Below are positions 63,212 through 64,000 of a stretch of 64,000 bases of DNA, piece by piece. Numbering within the stretch: the first letter of the stretch is position 1; every line of letters begins with the position of its first letter. Location: NCBI GenBank assembly GCA_965198415.1, contig CBDAPN010000008.1, positions 62,001-126,000 of the forward strand. The letters are read 5' to 3'. Under the pieces are notes generated by a model. It saw only the letters and a program-made list of their open reading frames with translations. It did no database searches and had not been told where the DNA came from. Source of the DNA: Endozoicomonas sp965198415 (GTDB lineage: Bacteria; Pseudomonadota; Gammaproteobacteria; Pseudomonadales; Endozoicomonadaceae). A program made the translations under genes and the position numbers.

Positions 63212-64000
63212 ATGAATTACTCCGGTACTATCAATGAAGGCTGGGACGTCCCTGATGAGCCACCAGCCAATGACGACAATCTCCTTGAATGCCTCGCCTT
63301 ACTGACACGCTATTACGGTAACCCTTATTCGAGGGAATCCTTAAAAGCAGGAATGCCATTGGAAAACGGAAAATTTAGCGCAGAAGTATTTATCCGTTCG
63401 GCAAACAGGGCGGGGCTGGTTTGCAAGACGCACAAAAGAAAGATTGCTAAAATCTCCTCTTTAGTGGTGCCTGCGGTTTTATTATTAAACGAACGCAAAT
63501 CCTGTATTTTAACGGCCATCGACCATGAACAGGGCACGGCTCAAATCGTTATGCCTGAAACCGGCGAAGGGTCGAAAACCATAACGATTGAGGAGCTCGA
63601 AACTTTTTACAGCGGTTATGTCATCTTTGTTCGTGAAAAACACCGCTACGACCGGCGCACACCAGAGAAATTAAACGTTAAATCCCGGCACTGGTTTTGG
63701 GGAACCATTTTGGGCTCCTGGAGAATTTATCGGGATGTACTGTTGGCCTCGTTGTTAATCAACATATTTGTGGTGGCCAGTCCGCTGTTTGTGATGAACG
63801 TTTATGACCGGGTGGTTCCCAATCAGGCTTTTGACACGCTGTGGGTTCTCGCCGTGGGTGCGTTTATTGTTTTTAGTTTCGATTTTGTGCTCAAAATGGT
63901 GCGAAGTTACTTTATTGATCTGGCCGGTAAAAAGTCGGATATTCTGCTGTCGTCCACCATTATGGAGCAGGTGCTTGGTTTAAGTATGAAGGCTAGGCCT
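63212..64000 (+). CDS. Type I secretion system permease/ATPase, LapB-like (5' part)
   Basis: The frame opens at an ATG with AGTAGGAAAC just before it and runs off the window (263 codons seen). The N-terminal 150 residues form a C39-peptidase-like domain (LLECLALLTRYYG...) in which the catalytic Cys is replaced, as in CLD domains that bind RTX adhesins. LNVKSRHWFWGTILGSWRIY and MNVYDRVVPNQAFDTLWVLA then begin the ABC membrane domain, as in LapB. It would export a large RTX adhesin across both membranes with HlyD and TolC partners outside the window. Confidence 0.88.
   Translation, partial: MNYSGTINEGWDVPDEPPANDDNLLECLALLTRYYGNPYSRESLKAGMPLENGKFSAEVFIRSANRAGLVCKTHKRKIAKISSLVVPAVLLLNERKSCILTAIDHEQGTAQIVMPETGEGSKTITIEELETFYSGYVIFVREKHRYDRRTPEKLNVKSRHWFWGTILGSWRIYRDVLLASLLINIFVVASPLFVMNVYDRVVPNQAFDTLWVLAVGAFIVFSFDFVLKMVRSYFIDLAGKKSDILLSSTIMEQVLGLSMKARP

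Overview
The window looks like part of a gammaproteobacterial chromosome, most likely a marine or host-associated member of the Oceanospirillales, possibly Endozoicomonas-like (inference). Evidence includes the conserved blocks lptM-lysA-dapF-DUF484-xerC next to divergent cyaY, and nnr-tsaE-amidase-mutL. It also includes large PstC/PstA permeases, a TRAP transporter, an ECF sigma/ChrR photooxidative module, PilU and a LapB-like type I exporter. Housekeeping genes have moderate GC. Several accessory genes (about 35.7-38.6 kb and 53.8-55.4 kb) are clearly AT-rich.

Layout. 0-2.5 kb: tail of an outer-membrane protein, a 17-bp tandem repeat, tRNA-Ser and tRNA-Arg, an SDR enzyme and a secreted phytochelatin-synthase-like protein. 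2.9-11.2 kb: rmuC, then an ECF sigma factor/ChrR anti-sigma pair, divergent from a five-gene operon (FAD oxidoreductase, DUF1365, cyclopropane-fatty-acid-synthase family, DUF3833 lipoprotein, SDR). Both divergent units carry a matching TGATCC-N17-CGTA promoter. 11.4-14.7 kb: thiD plus an ABC importer for a thiamin pyrimidine precursor. 14.7-18.1 kb: a scarred island with transposase remnants, a frameshifted HipA-like kinase with its DUF3037 partner, and a decayed IS3-family element. 18.4-33 kb: mostly core genes (tcyP, xerC block, lptM, cyaY, a frameshifted porin, tenA, mutL, amidase, tsaE, nnr, queG). 34-38.6 kb: a secreted crystallin-like/metallophosphoesterase fusion and a 966-residue AT-rich protein of unknown function.

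39-50 kb: argH followed by an acyl-CoA ligase and PLP decarboxylase of the exosortase-A-associated type, then pilU, glutathione peroxidase, a candidate Fur-controlled small RNA, a GATase, a helicase and metY. 50-55.4 kb: TRAP DctM/DctQ, a PstS-like binding protein, and three tandem paralogous small proteins of unknown function, the largest interrupted at a T8 tract. 55.5-64 kb: an Na+/H+ antiporter, then a Pho-box-preceded pst operon in which pstC and pstA carry about six apparent frameshifts while pstB and phoU are intact, and the start of a type I secretion ATPase.

The most interesting undescribed material is the three-paralog cluster at 53.8-55.4 kb, the predicted Fur-repressed sRNA near 45.4 kb, the AT-rich 966-residue protein, and the paired ECF promoters that redefine the sigma-factor start. 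The repeated single-base frameshifts (pstC, pstA, porin, HipA-like, small paralog) need checking against raw reads, because they could be real decay or assembly indels.
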